This document shows, piece after piece, positions 53,901 through 61,567 of a stretch of DNA of 64,000 bases. The stretch covers positions 88,614 to 152,613 of the forward strand of contig JBAYUQ010000005.1 of assembly GCA_041675005.1 (NCBI GenBank), written 5' to 3'. A program made the position numbers and the translations under genes. This DNA comes from PGYR01 sp041675005 (GTDB lineage: Bacteria; Bacteroidota; Ignavibacteria; Kapaibacteriales; UBA2268). The notes under the pieces are model-generated. The model had not been told where the DNA came from and ran no database searches. It saw only the letters and a program-made list of their open reading frames with translations. The first letter of the stretch is position 1; every line of letters begins with the position of its first letter.

Positions 53901-54522
53901 CTTTATCAGCTAAATAGGTATTTAATAAATGCTTACTAACATTATGTCCAACTATCCAATGTTTTCTAGGGTCGGAATGAGACAAAATTGTAAAATCGCT
54001 TATTGAATCAATTCCAAACTTGAATTTATGTCTAATTCTCTGTTGATTCCTATCTAGTTTTATATCATCATAGGTTAAAATCCCATGATACCCTTCATAT
54101 TTATATCTTTCATAGAATATTCTATATAAACGGACATTTTCAGAGTCTAAGGATTGAAAACCTGAGAACATTCTAACTCCGTATTCTTCACTCTCAAAAC
54201 CATTGGGATCAGTTATTCTTGGGTCATAAAAATTATAATAGTCGGTATGTTCCAAACTAGATAATACAGAATCATTAATCCAAGTCGAATCTCTGTTAAT
54301 ATGCAAAAACAAATCACCATTATCATAATTGTAATTTACCATGTCATAAAGCCCAATTGTATAGGTATCAAGCATGTGCATCCTACCGTGAAAAACAACA
54401 ACAGAGTCATTATTCCTTCTGAAATCCATTTTATAATCAGACCATATCCATTGTGCATCATTGTATTGTGCTACACAAAGTGATGGGAGTAGTAGGAGTA
54501 GTATTTTTAGTAGTGTTTTCAT
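50986..54522 (-). CDS. Large T9SS surface protein with five tandem Ig-like repeats
   Basis: 1178 residues from the ATG at 54522 (signal peptide MKTLLKILLLLLPSLCVAQ). The N-terminal half (about 20-480) is propeller-like (FKPSPDGNKLLACNW, FNFSPNSRYIYTQANKK). Residues about 550-890 hold five similar units of 65-90 residues; each has a W-[ST/N]-x-G/E-x-[ST] strand and a GxYxLxVTxxxGC strand (KWSTGETSPIIEV, LWNTEETSKSIEI, KWNTGATTKSIYV, LWSNGESTPVIVV, LWSTNEITKEIEV). A further beta region and a T9SS type A domain (TLEISPNPASEQLNINIST, SGLYQVRLITPY) follow. The likely role is adhesion or surface structure; no enzyme motif is seen. Confidence 0.85.
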   Translation of the reverse strand: MKTLLKILLLLLPSLCVAQYNDAQWIWSDYKMDFRRNNDSVVVFHGRMHMLDTYTIGLYDMVNYNYDNGDLFLHINRDSTWINDSVLSSLEHTDYYNFYDPRITDPNGFESEEYGVRMFSGFQSLDSENVRLYRIFYERYKYEGYHGILTYDDIKLDRNQQRIRHKFKFGIDSISDFTILSHSDPRKHWIVGHNVSKHLLNTYLADKDGIDTIPKSSFNLEENGLDFAQGLQPYYFEFKPSPDGNKLLACNWVAQGPEVYLFTFDKKIGKLDYITNFKYVDERIIPNYDILFNFSPNSRYIYTQANKKLFQYDVSDLDPNRIKESETIVAELDTNLNIYNRGDPSYMGTNLLIAPNGKMYYRNPPTDKTHPNSEYAYQYFSIINRPDKKGTKADFKLKELRFDFNGVFPNAKPTQPRLDVIWNRLQTPSEMIGRTVSYCEGEDAYLNNVWEDRFVGTNFKWELLNLESNDTILAAEINKYFEDNPNIKDPFFPDATHNYEGKYYITWTDTLGYNRERIVNLYVDTLPKVGIVSTKLTTECERERYRLEAGNIIERYEYKWSTGETSPIIEVDKAGEYKLYVTSFQGCVDSSSINIQFEDEELYLEILGENKLCYGGELSLSANQDYISYLWNTEETSKSIEINETGRYILTVESSKGCTISDTIDITYHPKVQAQLKPTPTTICNGDSTLLESKYDVPYYSFKWNTGATTKSIYVSESGNFKLIITDSRTGCIDSTEITIKVEDNLQPAINGGDICSGQSATLEVLPNDPSYSYLWSNGESTPVIVVNQAGTYSVTVSKAGCVGTAETTVNESPTPTFEIIGESIICNNETASLSSSEDFDEYLWSTNEITKEIEVTEAGTYTLTVTDTNGCTATKTHEVKKYELKFDISKDRIDFGKVYITETKSDNSTISNNSGFDITLDNGQTIADGGFYPYSYDFVPTQLGPFNNSIDISIIAPCDTVITIPITATVYARTTISTTDIYTQIGQTETVPVYLECEADLPTQDYSITTDVDRTVFFTNDSYVINQTQPINKNRTNIHNLTGTILLSNSLEYDITFPSYTFTNPFIEVIERPGKIYIDSVCVFPLRNITTFDPTTLEISPNPASEQLNINISTGVQGSMKLELVATDGRVIYTDEWTQSTKTKQMQINTLAIPSGLYQVRLITPYDAIMKSVVVVE

Positions 54523-54639
54523 AGTGTTTTCCACCATTCGTTGATTTCGGATTCCCTAAACATAATAAAATGAGTGGAATAATGCAAATGAGGGTATTAG
54601 TTTTATTGGGCAACCTTAACCCACCTAAATCCTCCCTTA

Positions 54640-54714
54640 ACTGGGAGGACTTACATTGTCATTCTTTTCTCCTGAGTCCTTCTAACGCCTGCGGCGTTAT
54701 CAGGATGACGTGAT
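54640..54714. repeat. Family D intergenic repeat
   Basis: CTAACGCCTGCGGCGTTA with TCAGGATGACGTG, matching CTAACGCCTGCAGCGTTATC with AGAGTGAC at 32338. The gap 54523-54874 has no gene. Confidence 0.65.
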
Positions 54715-54717
54715 TTT

Positions 54718-54785
54718 CGTAGAGACGTATTGCATACGTCTCCAAATGAAAGAGAGTTCTGAGACGTATGCAATACGTCTCTACG
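54718..54785. repeat. Perfect 25-base inverted repeat with self-palindromic arms
   Basis: The 25-base arm at 54718-54742, beginning CGTAGAGACGTATTGC, has an exact reverse complement at 54761-54785 with an 18-base centre. Each arm contains GAGACGTAT-TGC-ATACGTCTC, which is itself a 9-base inverted repeat. The core recurs at 8890 and 16587. Confidence 0.92.
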
Positions 54786-54874
54786 GTTCTACTACATCAC
54801 AATCCTGAATATTCTAAAATTATACTTTAGACAAAAGAGACGGCCGTGTCAAGTGGTATAACTTAATGTGTGTT

Positions 54875-55612
54875 TTAGATTCTAACAGAGTTATGGATTA
54901 GCTTTTCAATGCCCTTTATAACTAGATTTTCGTCATATATAACACTAGGATAATAGTTGAGTAATCGATTTTGGATTATCTGTCCGTAACCACCTGTAAC
55001 GAATACATCTGGGACTGACGAGAAGGAGGAGTGATCTATCGTAGTTTTTATACCACCGACTATAGCGTTTAATATTCCGTAGCGGATAGCATCGTCCGTA
55101 TTCTGACCGAAATAACCACGATTATTTAACTCTTCAACTAATGGAAGATTGGAAGTGAAATTGTGTAGTGCCTTGCTTTGAGTATAGAACCCTGGGAGTA
55201 TAACCCCACCAAGGCAAATACTATCTTCATCAAGTAAATTGACAGTTACTGCCGTACCACAATCGATAGTAACTAGTGGTGAGTCTGTTAGTTTCTGAAC
55301 GGCTAATAAGCTGAGCATTCTGTCAGTACCCATACCAGTGATATTCGTAAAATCAATTGGGGCTTTAATATCTATGAGAGTTCTAGCGTTCTCGACTATT
55401 TCAATTTTATCATTGAGATTTTCTAATATAAATTTCTCTGCATCTATATTAACAGATGAATAATAGAATGCCTTAAAACTTCCCTTATCTATTGTATTCA
55501 GGAAGTCAGTCAGACCATCAGTAAAGTACTCATAAGCAGTGACATTGTCACCAGTTCTGAACTTTACTCTGCTATTACCTATGTCGGCAATTAATGCCTT
55601 GCTAGAGCTCAT
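54875..55612 (-). CDS. coaX: Type III pantothenate kinase
   Basis: 245 residues. CoaX phosphorylates pantothenate in the first step of coenzyme A synthesis. Family motifs are the phosphate-binding ALIADIGNSRVKF, the ASKHA-fold GMGTDRMLSLLAV, VTIDCGTAVTVNLLD and GGVILPGFYTQSKALH. It overlaps birA upstream by 11 bases, a gene order seen often in this group. No unusual features. Confidence 0.95.
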   Translation of the reverse strand: MSSSKALIADIGNSRVKFRTGDNVTAYEYFTDGLTDFLNTIDKGSFKAFYYSSVNIDAEKFILENLNDKIEIVENARTLIDIKAPIDFTNITGMGTDRMLSLLAVQKLTDSPLVTIDCGTAVTVNLLDEDSICLGGVILPGFYTQSKALHNFTSNLPLVEELNNRGYFGQNTDDAIRYGILNAIVGGIKTTIDHSSFSSVPDVFVTGGYGQIIQNRLLNYYPSVIYDENLVIKGIEKLIHNSVRI

Positions 55613-56333
55613 ATATTATAGAATCTCCGTTGTTGATAGATATCGTCCCATTCTGATTGCTCGCCATAAGTGAGCCGTCATTGTTGATACTATCTACCTT
55701 ATATTTAGAATGTGTTTCCACTATTTCAATTGTTTTTCCAACTAAATCGATTTTATCTTTCCAGTTTTCAAATATTATATTTGCATCTATATCAAGAAAT
55801 TTGATTACATTTCTTTTCAAAATTTCAAGTACCTGCTCTATTTCACAATTGAGACCTAGTTTCTTGAGAGATGTTGCTTTATCATCCAATACGGTGCCAA
55901 ATTCCATTTGGTTTACGTTGATACCTATTCCGAGTATAGATTCTTCACATATATTACCAGAGTAGCTATGCTCCGAGAGTACGCCCGATATTTTTCTATA
56001 CTTTTCACCATCGCTGACATAGACATCATTTGGGTATTTTAACTTAATTTTTGATGACTCTATGTAAGTACTTAGTGTTTCCACTACTGCTAGGCATCCG
56101 ATAATTTGGTAAAGAACTTTATTTTCGAGCGATTTTATCTTTTGTTCATTTACTCCATAAGTCAGATATACGTTCTTATGGCTTTCTCCTTCCCATATCC
56201 GCCCTTTCCGTCCTCTGCCCTTATATTGATAGTCTGCAGAAACGAAAACGCTATCATGATTCGTCAATAACTCTTTAGCAACATCGTTTGTAGAAGCTAC
56301 TCGCTCGAAATGGTAATGTTGTACTTCCATCAT
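55602..56333 (-). CDS. birA: Biotin--acetyl-CoA-carboxylase ligase
   Basis: 243 residues, catalytic part only, with no N-terminal DNA-binding domain. Motifs are VASTNDVAKELL, the biotinyl-AMP loop KGRGRKGRIWEGE, YLTYGVN, KYPNDVYVSDGEKYRKISG and GIGINVNQ. The enzyme activates biotin and attaches it to the carboxyl carrier protein. Because the repressor domain is missing it cannot act as a BirA-type repressor. It is first in an operon with coaX and divergent from the LpxH-like gene. Confidence 0.95.
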   Translation of the reverse strand: MMEVQHYHFERVASTNDVAKELLTNHDSVFVSADYQYKGRGRKGRIWEGESHKNVYLTYGVNEQKIKSLENKVLYQIIGCLAVVETLSTYIESSKIKLKYPNDVYVSDGEKYRKISGVLSEHSYSGNICEESILGIGINVNQMEFGTVLDDKATSLKKLGLNCEIEQVLEILKRNVIKFLDIDANIIFENWKDKIDLVGKTIEIVETHSKYKVDSINNDGSLMASNQNGTISINNGDSIIYEL

Positions 56334-56434
56334 AATTTATTAACGTATTGGCTTTTTTGTTTTAATATAATTAACTTGGAATATAATATTAGAATATCTT
56401 AAATTAGTAAAAATTACAGAAAATTAATAATTAA

Positions 56435-57148
56435 ATGATATATTTTATCTCAGATTTGCACTTAGGTGTATTAGAAAGAACAGAAGATAGAAAAAGAGAA
56501 GATCTCTTTCTATCACTTATGGATAGAATAAAACCAACTTGTGATAAACTCTACCTTGTAGGAGATATATTCGACTATTGGTTCGACTATAAAACTGTTA
56601 TCCCTAAGAATTTCTATCGCACATTGGCGAAGTTGCGTGAGTTCACTGATGCTGGTATAGAAATAGAATACCAAATGGGTAATCACGATTTTGGTCATCG
56701 CAGCTTTTTTGAGGAAGAATTGGGCATAGAAGTAATATCTACAGATATAGAACGCGAACACAACGGCAAGAAGTTCTATATCTCACACGGAGACGGCAAG
56801 GCAGACAACGACACTGGCTATCTAATATTACGCTCAGTGCTCCGGAATAAGGTGTCGAATTTCATCTACAGGATTATCCATCCTGATATAGGAATAGGTC
56901 TAGCTAGCGGCAGCTCCAAGAAAAGCCGTTCATATACTGACACGAAGGATTATGGTGAAAACGAGGGAATGGTTAACTTCGCTAAAAAGAAAATAGACGA
57001 GGGTTTCGACTATGTGATAATGGGACACCGCCACAAAAGATTAGAACTAAAACACGGCAACGGCACCTACTATAATCTCGGTGAATGGATACACGAGCCA
57101 AGCTACGGCGTCTTTGACGGTAATGAGTTTAGGTTAGAGAGAGTGTGA
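56435..57148 (+). CDS. lpxH: UDP-2,3-diacylglucosamine diphosphatase, LpxH-like
   Basis: 237 residues of calcineurin-like phosphoesterase fold. All metal motifs are present: SDLHLG, GDIFDYWFDY, MGNHDFGHR, ISHGDGKAD and MGHRHKR. LpxH hydrolyses UDP-2,3-diacylglucosamine to lipid X in lipid A synthesis at the inner membrane. The GDIFDYWF and GHRHKR forms are typical of the LpxH-type proteins in Bacteroidota. It is a single gene divergent from birA. Confidence 0.88.
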   Translation: MIYFISDLHLGVLERTEDRKREDLFLSLMDRIKPTCDKLYLVGDIFDYWFDYKTVIPKNFYRTLAKLREFTDAGIEIEYQMGNHDFGHRSFFEEELGIEVISTDIEREHNGKKFYISHGDGKADNDTGYLILRSVLRNKVSNFIYRIIHPDIGIGLASGSSKKSRSYTDTKDYGENEGMVNFAKKKIDEGFDYVIMGHRHKRLELKHGNGTYYNLGEWIHEPSYGVFDGNEFRLERV

Positions 57149-57155
57149 GAGCTAT

Positions 57156-57740
57156 TTATACTCCACCAACAAAAGTACCCAAATTTTCAAAGATTACTTT
57201 AACACGAGTCGTGTGATTATCGTTTACTTGCTTTTCGAATTTAGTTTCAAATTCGCCAGTAATGTAGTGATTATTTAAATACATTTCGCCAATATATTTG
57301 ACTTCAGTAATCCTTAAATATCCACTTTCTGCTACATATCGAGAATTCAATTTTGGATTAATATAGTAGTTGGTATATTCAGATGTACCCGTTCTAAAGC
57401 TATAGTTTCCTTTCTTAAATGAATCATTCTCAAAATCTATATTTAAATCAAATCTATCATCTAAAGAATTATAGAATCTAAAACCCATTATATTATAATT
57501 AGTTATAAACTCTGAATTATAATAAAATCCTTCCGGGACTAACATAAAATTATCTACATAGACTCTTACCGAATCTATAAGAACCTCGTCATTATATGTC
57601 TTAATTATTATATTTAATGGTCCCGGATTTGTAATAATTGTAAAATCTTTATCATCATTAGGCGAGGTTGTATCATCTTTACAAGACATAATAACAAATG
57701 CCATTAATATAGCTAATAAACTTAGCTTTAGTAGTTTCAT
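57156..57740 (-). CDS. Small lipoprotein, divergent member of a local family
   Basis: 194 residues: lipoprotein signal (MKLLKLSLLAILMAFVIMSC, Cys20), an Asp/Pro-rich linker (DDTTSPNDDKDF) and a beta-rich domain. The signal peptide and the C-terminal motif YLRITEVKYIGEMYLNNHYI resemble those of the proteins at 59458, 60101 and 60884 (LVITKVQYIG...YYVTG), so I take it as the most diverged member. The function is unknown. It ends 8 bases from the convergent lpxH-like gene. Confidence 0.75.
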   Translation of the reverse strand: MKLLKLSLLAILMAFVIMSCKDDTTSPNDDKDFTIITNPGPLNIIIKTYNDEVLIDSVRVYVDNFMLVPEGFYYNSEFITNYNIMGFRFYNSLDDRFDLNIDFENDSFKKGNYSFRTGTSEYTNYYINPKLNSRYVAESGYLRITEVKYIGEMYLNNHYITGEFETKFEKQVNDNHTTRVKVIFENLGTFVGGV

Positions 57741-57879
57741 GTTTTCTTCCGTCTTAAAGTTATAATCAGATAGTAAAATTAGTAATTATTTAGCTAAAAA
57801 GCAATTTGCTACAGAATTCATTATGATATTATATCATAATCATATAAGTTTGGTGGCACAATATTATAGAACATTTAAA

Positions 57880-58245
57880 ATGTCTAAGAAAATTAAAATT
57901 ATAGTTTCAGCTTTTCTAATTGCGGTTAATCTACTTATCGCTTTTAGCTTTTATTCTATTCCTAACAACCCGGTAAATGAAGCTGACTCTAATACTGTAG
58001 TTAATAATTACATCAAAGATAACCCGATACTCTTTAGTGAAATTATCACGGAATATTCTTCATTCAAAATTAGTACTAGTTTGGACAACTATTCCAAGCA
58101 GAGTAGTGTTCTACAGTTATTTGCTTCCAAAGAAATAGAGTATAGCATTGACTCTATCACTTCTTTTCTCTATAATCAAATCAGAAAAGAATTATCTCTC
58201 CAAAGAAAAACCAATATTCTATTTCCTTTCCACAATTACATTTAA
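57880..58245 (+). CDS. Single-helix membrane-anchored protein of unknown function
   Basis: 121 residues from the ATG at 57880; the frame opens upstream to 57823. One N-terminal membrane helix (about 6-25, KIIVSAFLIAVNLLIAFSFY), then a polar alpha-rich tail (SSFKISTSLDNYSKQSSVLQ). No domain recognised. The AT-rich surroundings and lack of paralogues make a real but unknown gene likely rather than certain. Confidence 0.5.
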   Translation: MSKKIKIIVSAFLIAVNLLIAFSFYSIPNNPVNEADSNTVVNNYIKDNPILFSEIITEYSSFKISTSLDNYSKQSSVLQLFASKEIEYSIDSITSFLYNQIRKELSLQRKTNILFPFHNYI

Positions 58246-58355
58246 TTAATAACTAACACAAATATTTAAGAAGCATAGATTATATGATTCTAGTTGATGA
58301 CTAGGTATCATATTGTATTACATATTGATAAACTAAAAAAAGAAAGGAAAATAAA

Positions 58356-58868
58356 ATGGAAATGAAAACATTAATCTTGGTGTCTATTACTGTACTCGTA
58401 GTAGTTATACCTTTTGCATTTGTATATATCAAAAATCAAAATAAGAATAATAAGACTAAATCAGTACTATTGAAATATGCAAACGTTTATAATAGTAAAA
58501 TAGATGAGTCAGATACACTTGACAATATTGCAATTGGTATAGACTACAATCAGAATAGATTATTCTTTGTCAAGCATTTTAAAAACCACGAAACTGAACA
58601 AATTATCAATCTAAATGAGATAAAAAGTGTCAGATTAGTAAATGAAAAAAGAGCCGTAAAAATCGGGAAATCAAGTACATTAGTTGTTGAGAAAATTGAA
58701 ATAGTTTTGACTAATAATAATCCTAAAGAAAAAGATTATGTACTTGAGTTTTATAACGAAAATATTAACTTGATTCTAAGTGGAGAAGTCCAATTAGCTA
58801 ACAAATGGGTAGCAATACTAGAAAGAGTTTTGAAGCAAAATCAGAGTAAGACTTTAGTAACGCACTAA
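58356..58868 (+). CDS. Single-helix membrane protein with a small beta-rich domain, unknown
   Basis: 170 residues: an N-terminal membrane helix (about 5-25, LILVSITVLVVVIPFAFVYI), then a basic linker (KNQNKNNKTK) and a beta-rich domain ending in an amphipathic helix (LSGEVQLANKWVAILERVLK). The strand-strand-helix order is like a PH-type fold, but I do not claim the family. It is followed by a terminator that also serves the convergent NTF2-like gene. Confidence 0.62.
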   Translation: MEMKTLILVSITVLVVVIPFAFVYIKNQNKNNKTKSVLLKYANVYNSKIDESDTLDNIAIGIDYNQNRLFFVKHFKNHETEQIINLNEIKSVRLVNEKRAVKIGKSSTLVVEKIEIVLTNNNPKEKDYVLEFYNENINLILSGEVQLANKWVAILERVLKQNQSKTLVTH

Positions 58869-58884
58869 TAGTTAAAAAATAATG

Positions 58885-58925
58885 AAAAAAAAGCTCAGGA
58901 ATTAATATTTCTGAGCTTTTTTATT
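58885..58925. terminator. Bidirectional rho-independent terminator
   Basis: AAAAGCTCAG and CTGAGCTTTT arms around a 12-base loop, with an A run on one side and a T run on the other, lie between convergent genes ending at 58868 and 58945. Confidence 0.88.
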
Positions 58926-58944
58926 TTCAAAATCAATATAATTT

Positions 58945-59307
58945 CTATTTATATAATTGCGATAAATCAATATAGACCTTGTAGTCTTTGATTTTATCGT
59001 CTTCTAGTTTAAAAACATTACAAAAACTTACAGTCAATTCTGAATCATCATGTCTTGTGTAAGTAACTGTTCCGGGTGTTACTAAGTCGTTTCCATTTAG
59101 AATAGTGTTTTTCACTGTATGTGATAATCCTTTTATAGATTCGAAGAATTGACCAACTCCTGTATGTATATTATCTTTACCACTAACAGCGGGAGTATCT
59201 CCCATAGTGAATACAGCATCTTCTGCTAAATATGATGCAAAAGCATCTGTGTTTTTAGAATCAATTGATTTGAATAGTCCATCAACTAAGTTATTTATAT
59301 CTGCCAT
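58945..59307 (-). CDS. SnoaL/NTF2-like small protein
   Basis: 120 residues of the NTF2-like cone fold: VDGLFKSIDSKNTDAFASYL, AEDAVFTMGDTPAVSGKDNI, then three long strands (TPGTVTYTRHDDSELTVSFC, NVFKLEDDKIKDYKVYIDLS). This matches the 'nuclear transport factor 2 family' of small cytosolic proteins, which includes ketosteroid isomerase-like enzymes and ligand-binding proteins. The reaction cannot be told. It stands alone. Confidence 0.82.
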   Translation of the reverse strand: MADINNLVDGLFKSIDSKNTDAFASYLAEDAVFTMGDTPAVSGKDNIHTGVGQFFESIKGLSHTVKNTILNGNDLVTPGTVTYTRHDDSELTVSFCNVFKLEDDKIKDYKVYIDLSQLYK

Positions 59308-59404
59308 TATAATCTTTTTTTAAAATTGTGAAAAAATATTAATAGCTATATAACTAAATATATTGACTTATTTGTATTATTATATGTAATTCAAATTGCT
59401 TTAA

Positions 59405-59432
59405 TAAAAATAAACCTCTAAAAAGAGGCCTA
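59405..59432 (-). terminator. Possible terminator of the lipoprotein gene at 59458
   Basis: On the minus strand CCTCT, TTTT and AGAGG form a small hairpin followed by TTTATTTTT. The stem is short, so confidence is modest. Confidence 0.5.
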
Positions 59433-59457
59433 TTATAATAGTTCTAGGGAGTATGGT

Positions 59458-60036
59458 TTATAGCTTTTTGATTTTCAAACCCTGAAAATCTACATCTACT
59501 GTTAAATTTGGATTCTCGTTTTGTATATTCACTAATGCTAAATTCAATTTGCCAGTAACATAGTAAGATCCTACATTTGCTGAAAGACCAATATATTGAA
59601 CTTTGGTAATAACCAAGGTTGCACTGCTAGAACTATATAGTTCAGTCCCATATTTCAAGTTTGTGTAGTTTCCCCATACTAGCTTCCCATCATTTTCTAT
59701 TAGATTATATGTGCCAGTTTTTAACTCACCTATTCCAGCATCAAAGCTGACTTTGTAATAATCATCTGTAACTATCTCACCAACAATAGAAAAATCAAAT
59801 TGACCATTCAAGCCAACATGAAATCCTGCTAATTGATAATTACTTGGAGTCAATACGTCGTCTTTTCTTTCTACTATTCTTCTTTCTTTTTCTACTCCGT
59901 CTAGTGAAGTCACAACTGTTATCTTACCATCAGGAACCGTTGTATCTTCGTCTGGGTCTGTCGAGTTATCACTACCGCATGATACAGCCACTAATGACAA
60001 AAGGATAGCAATTAAACTGATTTTTAATAATTTCAT
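59458..60036 (-). CDS. Small lipoprotein, local family member A
   Basis: 192 residues: lipoprotein signal (Cys20), linker GSDNSTDPDEDTTVPDG and a beta-rich domain. It shares with the next two lipoproteins the segments KERRIVERKDDVLTPSNYQL, IGELKTGTYN and LVITKVQYIGLSANVGSYYV, with a final NENPNLTVDVDFQ stretch. It is one of a tandem array on the same strand, each gene with its own terminator. The function is unknown; surface display is likely from the lipoprotein signal. Confidence 0.8.
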   Translation of the reverse strand: MKLLKISLIAILLSLVAVSCGSDNSTDPDEDTTVPDGKITVVTSLDGVEKERRIVERKDDVLTPSNYQLAGFHVGLNGQFDFSIVGEIVTDDYYKVSFDAGIGELKTGTYNLIENDGKLVWGNYTNLKYGTELYSSSSATLVITKVQYIGLSANVGSYYVTGKLNLALVNIQNENPNLTVDVDFQGLKIKKL

Positions 60037-60060
60037 AATTTCCTCTTTTAATTAAAAAAA

Positions 60061-60093
60061 AAGCATCTAATAAGCATTAGATGCTTATGTTAG
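60061..60093 (-). terminator. Terminator of the lipoprotein gene at 60101
   Basis: AGCATCTAAT (60062-60071) pairs with ATTAGATGCT (60076-60085) around an AAGC loop; the minus strand then continues with a T run (A run at 60053-60061). Confidence 0.88.
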
Positions 60094-60100
60094 TTTTTTC

Positions 60101-60688
60101 TTAAAATCCAGTAATTCCTTTTATTATTTCCATATTTTCAAACTCCAATTTCACATTAACATTGGGATTCTCATTATATTCATTTTCTAATTCCATATTC
60201 AAAGTTCCTGTTATATAATAATTACCTCCAAATTCTGATAGAGCAATATATTGAACTTTCGTTATAACGAGGGTTATACTACTAGCACTATATGAATCAG
60301 TTCCAAATTTACTGTTTCTGTAACCTCCACTATTCTGATCGTCAAAATCTGTATAGTTATAAGTCCCTGCCTTTAACTCACTCAATACCGCAAATAACCC
60401 CACACTGAAATTATTATCCACGTCAGTGTCACCACTCAACATAATATTAAAAAGACCATTTGCGTTAACATAATATCCTGATAGGTTATAACTACTTGGG
60501 GTAAGTACATCTCCCTTTCTTTCTACAGTTAGTCTCTCTTTTTCCTCACCATCTATTGTTGTTATTAAAGTTACTACACCATTCGGAGCATCAACTTCTC
60601 CATCAGGATCAGTTGTACTATCATCACCACAAGCTATCATCATCATTGACAGTAAAAACACTAAAAAACTAAACCTAATTAATTTCAT
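60101..60688 (-). CDS. Small lipoprotein, local family member B
   Basis: 195 residues: lipoprotein signal (MKLIRFSFLVFLLSMMMIAC, Cys20), linker GDDSTTDPDGEVDAPNG and a beta-rich domain close to that of the protein at 59458 (KERLTVERKGDVLTPSSYNL, SELKAGTYN, LVITKVQYIALSEFGGNYYI). The two are clearly tandem duplicates that have since diverged in their middle loops. Own terminator downstream. The function is unknown. Confidence 0.8.
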   Translation of the reverse strand: MKLIRFSFLVFLLSMMMIACGDDSTTDPDGEVDAPNGVVTLITTIDGEEKERLTVERKGDVLTPSSYNLSGYYVNANGLFNIMLSGDTDVDNNFSVGLFAVLSELKAGTYNYTDFDDQNSGGYRNSKFGTDSYSASSITLVITKVQYIALSEFGGNYYITGTLNMELENEYNENPNVNVKLEFENMEIIKGITGF

Positions 60689-60821
60689 ATTAACTCTCCT
60701 ATTTATTTGGATAAATTTATTTAGTACAATTTACGACAATTAGTAATAACAAGATTGATTTTTTTTAGTTATATGAATCTTATATTTTTCCATGACTTAC
60801 TTGATAGTAGGGTGCAAACAT

Positions 60822-60858
60822 AAAAAAAGCCCAATGATTAAAGACAAACATTGGGCTT
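60822..60858 (-). terminator. Terminator of the lipoprotein gene at 60884
   Basis: AAGCCCAATG (minus strand) pairs with CATTGGGCTT around a 12-base loop and is followed by a run of seven Ts. Confidence 0.88.
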
Positions 60859-60883
60859 AGATTAAAAATTACAAATATACAAT

Positions 60884-61480
60884 CTAGTAATTTAAAAAGA
60901 CAGTACTTAAAGGAACACTTTCAAAAGTAGCTATTACACTTACATTAGGAGTTACATTCTCTTCATTTGTACAATCCATTTCTAGAGTACCTGAGGTATA
61001 GTATGCACCGGCTTGATCATTACCAATGAATTGTACCTTAGTTATTACCAAAGTAGCAGTGTTAGCCATATATGGTTGTTCTCCAAGTTCCTTGTTGGTA
61101 TAAGCTCCTACAAGTATTTTTGCGTCATTTTTTGTATAACTATATGTTCCTGCTTCTAGCTTTTCCATCAAAGAGCTCAATTGGTATCCATAGCTTGGAC
61201 CAGCAGAAGCTATTTCTGTGAAACTCACGGAAAACATCTTGGTAGTATTATTGTATGACCCCCCTACAGAATAATTAGATGGAATATACTTCCCATCTTT
61301 TAACTCAAGGGTTTTACTGTGAACTTCTTGACCTTCCACAGTTGTTTTTATAGTTACTTTTGAGTTTGGTAGTGTAGTGCCATCTCCACCGCCATCATCA
61401 GGGTTAGTGCTATCATCACTGCACGACATTACAACTAATGCCATTAGTATAGCCAATAGGCCAAGTTTAAGTATTTTCAT
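60884..61480 (-). CDS. Small lipoprotein, local family member C
   Basis: 198 residues: lipoprotein signal (MKILKLGLLAILMALVVMSC, Cys20), Gly/Asp-rich linker (DDSTNPDDGGGDGTTLPNS) and the shared beta-rich domain (IPSNYSVGGSY, EKLEAGTYSYTKND, LVITKVQFIGNDQAGAYYTS, NVTPNVSVIATFES). It is the first of the tandem set in transcription order, though separate terminators suggest that each is its own unit. The function is unknown. Confidence 0.8.
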   Translation of the reverse strand: MKILKLGLLAILMALVVMSCSDDSTNPDDGGGDGTTLPNSKVTIKTTVEGQEVHSKTLELKDGKYIPSNYSVGGSYNNTTKMFSVSFTEIASAGPSYGYQLSSLMEKLEAGTYSYTKNDAKILVGAYTNKELGEQPYMANTATLVITKVQFIGNDQAGAYYTSGTLEMDCTNEENVTPNVSVIATFESVPLSTVFLNY

Positions 61481-61567
61481 ATCTATCGCCTCACTTAAAA
61501 GTTGGTAAAATTCAAATTAATATATTTCTGTATTAATTCCAACTCTATATAAATCATTTATATAAAA

